A stretch of DNA of 64,000 bases from Psychroflexus halocasei. GTDB taxonomy: Bacteria > Bacteroidota > Bacteroidia > Flavobacteriales > Flavobacteriaceae. The DNA is taken from positions 186,001 through 250,000 of the forward strand of contig NZ_FNQF01000005.1 of assembly GCF_900107595.1 (NCBI RefSeq), written 5' to 3'. Below, piece after piece: positions 62,215 through 64,000 of the stretch. Position numbers and translations under genes: made by a program. The notes beneath the pieces were generated by a model. It made no database searches. It was not told where the DNA came from and saw only the letters and a program-made list of their open reading frames with translations. Within the stretch, counting starts at the first letter, position 1. Each line of letters begins with the position of its first letter.

Positions 62215-63621
62215 ATGACAATTCAAGACACAATTGTTGCCTTAGCAACACCTTCAGGAAGCGGAGCAATCGGCGTTATCAGAGTTAGCGGATCAAAAGC
62301 TATTGATTTTTGCAATCCCATTTTTTTTAGTCGATCAAGGAAATCTCTTCTTGAACAAACTTCGCATACTGTTCAATTAGGTTTAATCAAAGACGGTGAT
62401 CGCGTGATTGATGAAGCTTTAGTCACTGTTTTTAAAGGTCAACGCTCGTATACAGCTGAGCCAAGTGTCGAAATTTCATGTCATGGCAGTTACTTTATCT
62501 TAAATGAAGTTATACAGTTATTAGTTCAAAAAGGTTGTCGCGTTGCCAATGCTGGCGAATTTACCATGAGAGCTTTTCTTAATGGAAAAATGGACTTGAG
62601 TCAGGCTGAAGCCGTTGCTGATTTGATTGCGAGTGATAACGCAGCTTCACACCAAATGGCAATGCAGCAAATGCGTGGCGGTTTTTCGAATCAACTCAAA
62701 GAATTAAGGCAAGAATTACTTGATTTTGCTTCTTTAATAGAGCTTGAACTCGATTTTTCTGAAGAAGATGTTGAGTTTGCCAATCGAGAGCAATTTCAGA
62801 ATTTAATCTTAAAAATTCAGAAAACACTTCAATATCTCATTGATTCTTTTGCGGTTGGTAATGTTTTGAAGAAGGGAATTCCCGTCGCAATTGTCGGTGA
62901 GCCAAATGTTGGAAAATCAACATTACTCAATGCTTTTCTTAATGAAGAAAGAGCCATTGTGAGTGATATCGCAGGAACAACAAGAGATAGTATTGAAGAC
63001 GAGATATCGATTAACGGCATAGGTTTTAGATTTATCGATACGGCCGGCATCCGTGTCACTGATGATAAAATTGAAGGTTTAGGAATTAAGAAAACCTTTG
63101 AAAAAATAGAACAATCACAGATTGTTTTACGTCTGATAGACAGTCCATCATTATTTAACGAAGACTCAAAGACACCAACTTTAGAAAGTTTAAAAACAGA
63201 AATCGATAAGTTAAAATCAGAGTTTTCTCATAAACCTATTTTAGTCATCGCTAACAAACTTGATGGGTTGACTGGAGATCAAAAAGAAGTTTTACAGTTA
63301 GAATTTGATGACATTCATTTTATTTCAGCAAAACAGAAACAAGGCATTGGAGATTTAAAGGAAAAGTTGACATCACTTGTAGATACAGGCGCTTTACAAT
63401 CTCAAGATGCGATTGTAACCAATGCGAGACATTACGCCTCTTTACAAGCCGCACTTAAAGAAATCAATGAAGTTCAGGAAGGCTTAAATCAAGGCTTAAC
63501 CACAGATTTATTAGCCATTGATTTACGTCAAGCTCTTTATCATTTCGGAGAAATCACAGGTGAAGTCACAAATGATGAGCTCTTGGGTAACATTTTTGCG
63601 AATTTCTGCATCGGGAAGTAG
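62215..63621 (+). CDS. mnmE: tRNA modification GTPase MnmE
   Basis: With MnmG installs the carboxymethylaminomethyl group at U34 of several tRNAs. It is complete at 468 residues. The N-terminal formyl-THF-binding domain has DTIVALATPSGSGAIGVIRVSG. A helical domain (LNGKMDLSQAEAVADLI) encloses a G domain with GEPNVGKSTLLNAFL, GTTRDSIED, DTAGIR and NKLDG. The C-terminal NIFANFCIGK carries the invariant catalytic Cys. Confidence 0.97.
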   Translation: MTIQDTIVALATPSGSGAIGVIRVSGSKAIDFCNPIFFSRSRKSLLEQTSHTVQLGLIKDGDRVIDEALVTVFKGQRSYTAEPSVEISCHGSYFILNEVIQLLVQKGCRVANAGEFTMRAFLNGKMDLSQAEAVADLIASDNAASHQMAMQQMRGGFSNQLKELRQELLDFASLIELELDFSEEDVEFANREQFQNLILKIQKTLQYLIDSFAVGNVLKKGIPVAIVGEPNVGKSTLLNAFLNEERAIVSDIAGTTRDSIEDEISINGIGFRFIDTAGIRVTDDKIEGLGIKKTFEKIEQSQIVLRLIDSPSLFNEDSKTPTLESLKTEIDKLKSEFSHKPILVIANKLDGLTGDQKEVLQLEFDDIHFISAKQKQGIGDLKEKLTSLVDTGALQSQDAIVTNARHYASLQAALKEINEVQEGLNQGLTTDLLAIDLRQALYHFGEITGEVTNDELLGNIFANFCIGK

Positions 63622-63709
63622 ATCAAGAATAAAGTTTATATTTTAGCTTACAAGCAGTTGTTTGTAGAGAATTTTCACTTATTTATTTAAGTTTGTTTTT
63701 CAAAACTAT

Positions 63710-64000
63710 ATGGGATCAATGCACCCTGAATTCAAATCATATTTACAAAAGCTATTGAAAGCAAAAGATTGTCAAGAAACTGAGGTTATACAATCTTTAT
63801 GGAGTGGATATGGGAAGATTTCTCGATTTCAGTTATACGGATCAGCATATGAATCTGTTGTGGTGAAACAGATTAGATTAGAAAAAGTCAAAACACATCC
63901 GAGAGGTTGGAATACTGATATTTCGCATCAACGCAAAGTGAAATCATACGAAGTAGAAACAAATTGGTATAAAAATTATAACCAAAATTGCTCAGTTGAT
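63710..64000 (+). CDS. Phosphotransferase-fold (EcKinase/APH-like) protein, 3' end outside window
   Basis: Ninety-seven codons read to the right edge without a stop, starting ATG GGA TCA (a second ATG is three codons on). SLWSGYGKISRFQLYG, the strand VVVKQIRLEK and the motif HPRGWNTDISHQRKVKSY resemble bacterial proteins of the ecdysteroid-kinase-like/aminoglycoside-phosphotransferase superfamily. The catalytic loop would lie beyond the edge. The substrate is unknown. It lies 88 bases after mnmE. Confidence 0.6.
   Translation, partial: MGSMHPEFKSYLQKLLKAKDCQETEVIQSLWSGYGKISRFQLYGSAYESVVVKQIRLEKVKTHPRGWNTDISHQRKVKSYEVETNWYKNYNQNCSVD

Noticed and set aside
1-64000. CRISPR arrays, insertion sequences, integrase or prophage genes, tRNA attachment sites
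   Set aside because: No regularly spaced repeats, transposase, integrase or tRNA genes were found on either strand.

Overview
The window is AT-rich chromosomal DNA from a member of the Bacteroidota, almost certainly the family Flavobacteriaceae (genus not resolved). The evidence is Bacteroidetes-type promoters (TTTG, 19 bp, TAnnTTTG) at several genes, a GLPGLI protein next to a TonB-receptor-like barrel, carboxypeptidase-D-regulatory-like proteins, a three-domain fused acyl-CoA mutase, a MerR-crtI-crtB-crtZ-crtD-cruF-crtY carotenoid operon and a bacterial kynurenine-degradation operon. I saw no rRNA, tRNA, CRISPR array, insertion sequence or prophage.

Layout. 1-4018: the end of a two-gene, translationally coupled SMC-like ATPase plus Toprim-nuclease module resembling the JetC/JetD half of a Wadjet (MksBEFG) anti-plasmid system; the ATPase runs off the left edge. 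4043-7892: GNAT acetyltransferase, then the thrS-infC-rpmI-rplT translation operon, in which infC seems to start at an AUA codon. 7911-14699: BtuF-like protein without a signal peptide, alpha/beta hydrolase, DUF4197 lipoprotein, the fused mutase IcmF and an RluF-type pseudouridine synthase. 14808-24738: guaB, an OmpH/Skp chaperone, three consecutive SurA/PpiC-type foldases, a MoxR ATPase and aconitase. 24805-32956: a TlpA-like thioredoxin, a CrtA-type carotenoid oxygenase and, convergent to it, the carotenoid operon led by a cobalamin-binding MerR regulator; together these predict a saproxanthin/myxol-type pigment. 33130-40297: a long leftward run of housekeeping and accessory genes (map, HAD phosphatase, thioredoxin-fold protein, gpmI, csaA, VanY-like peptidase, GNAT, clpP paralogue, glsA, pepE). 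40444-43679: three tandem secreted paralogues and an MscS channel. 43995-50731: M1 metallopeptidase, TatA/B, PAP2 phosphatase, GLPGLI protein and an outer-membrane barrel. 50786-58547: leftward kynurenine/2-aminomuconate catabolic operon. 58980-64000: a lipoprotein, dnaN, DUF4870 protein, secreted MsrA, mnmE and the start of a phosphotransferase-fold gene cut by the right edge.

Functional links. The kynurenine operon carries KynU, KMO, ACMSD, a semialdehyde dehydrogenase and a RidA-type deaminase, but tryptophan dioxygenase and 3-hydroxyanthranilate dioxygenase are not in the window. Cobalamin recurs: IcmF needs adenosylcobalamin, the carotenoid regulator keeps a cobalamin-binding motif, and the BtuF-like protein has the B12/iron-receptor fold. 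The strongest candidate for an unusual system is the Wadjet-like pair at the left edge. Secondary points of interest are the carotenoid regulator, which lacks the usual photoreceptor residues, and its repeat-rich promoter; the triplicated 40-43 kb family; and a dehydrogenase in the kynurenine operon whose catalytic Tyr and Lys are replaced.
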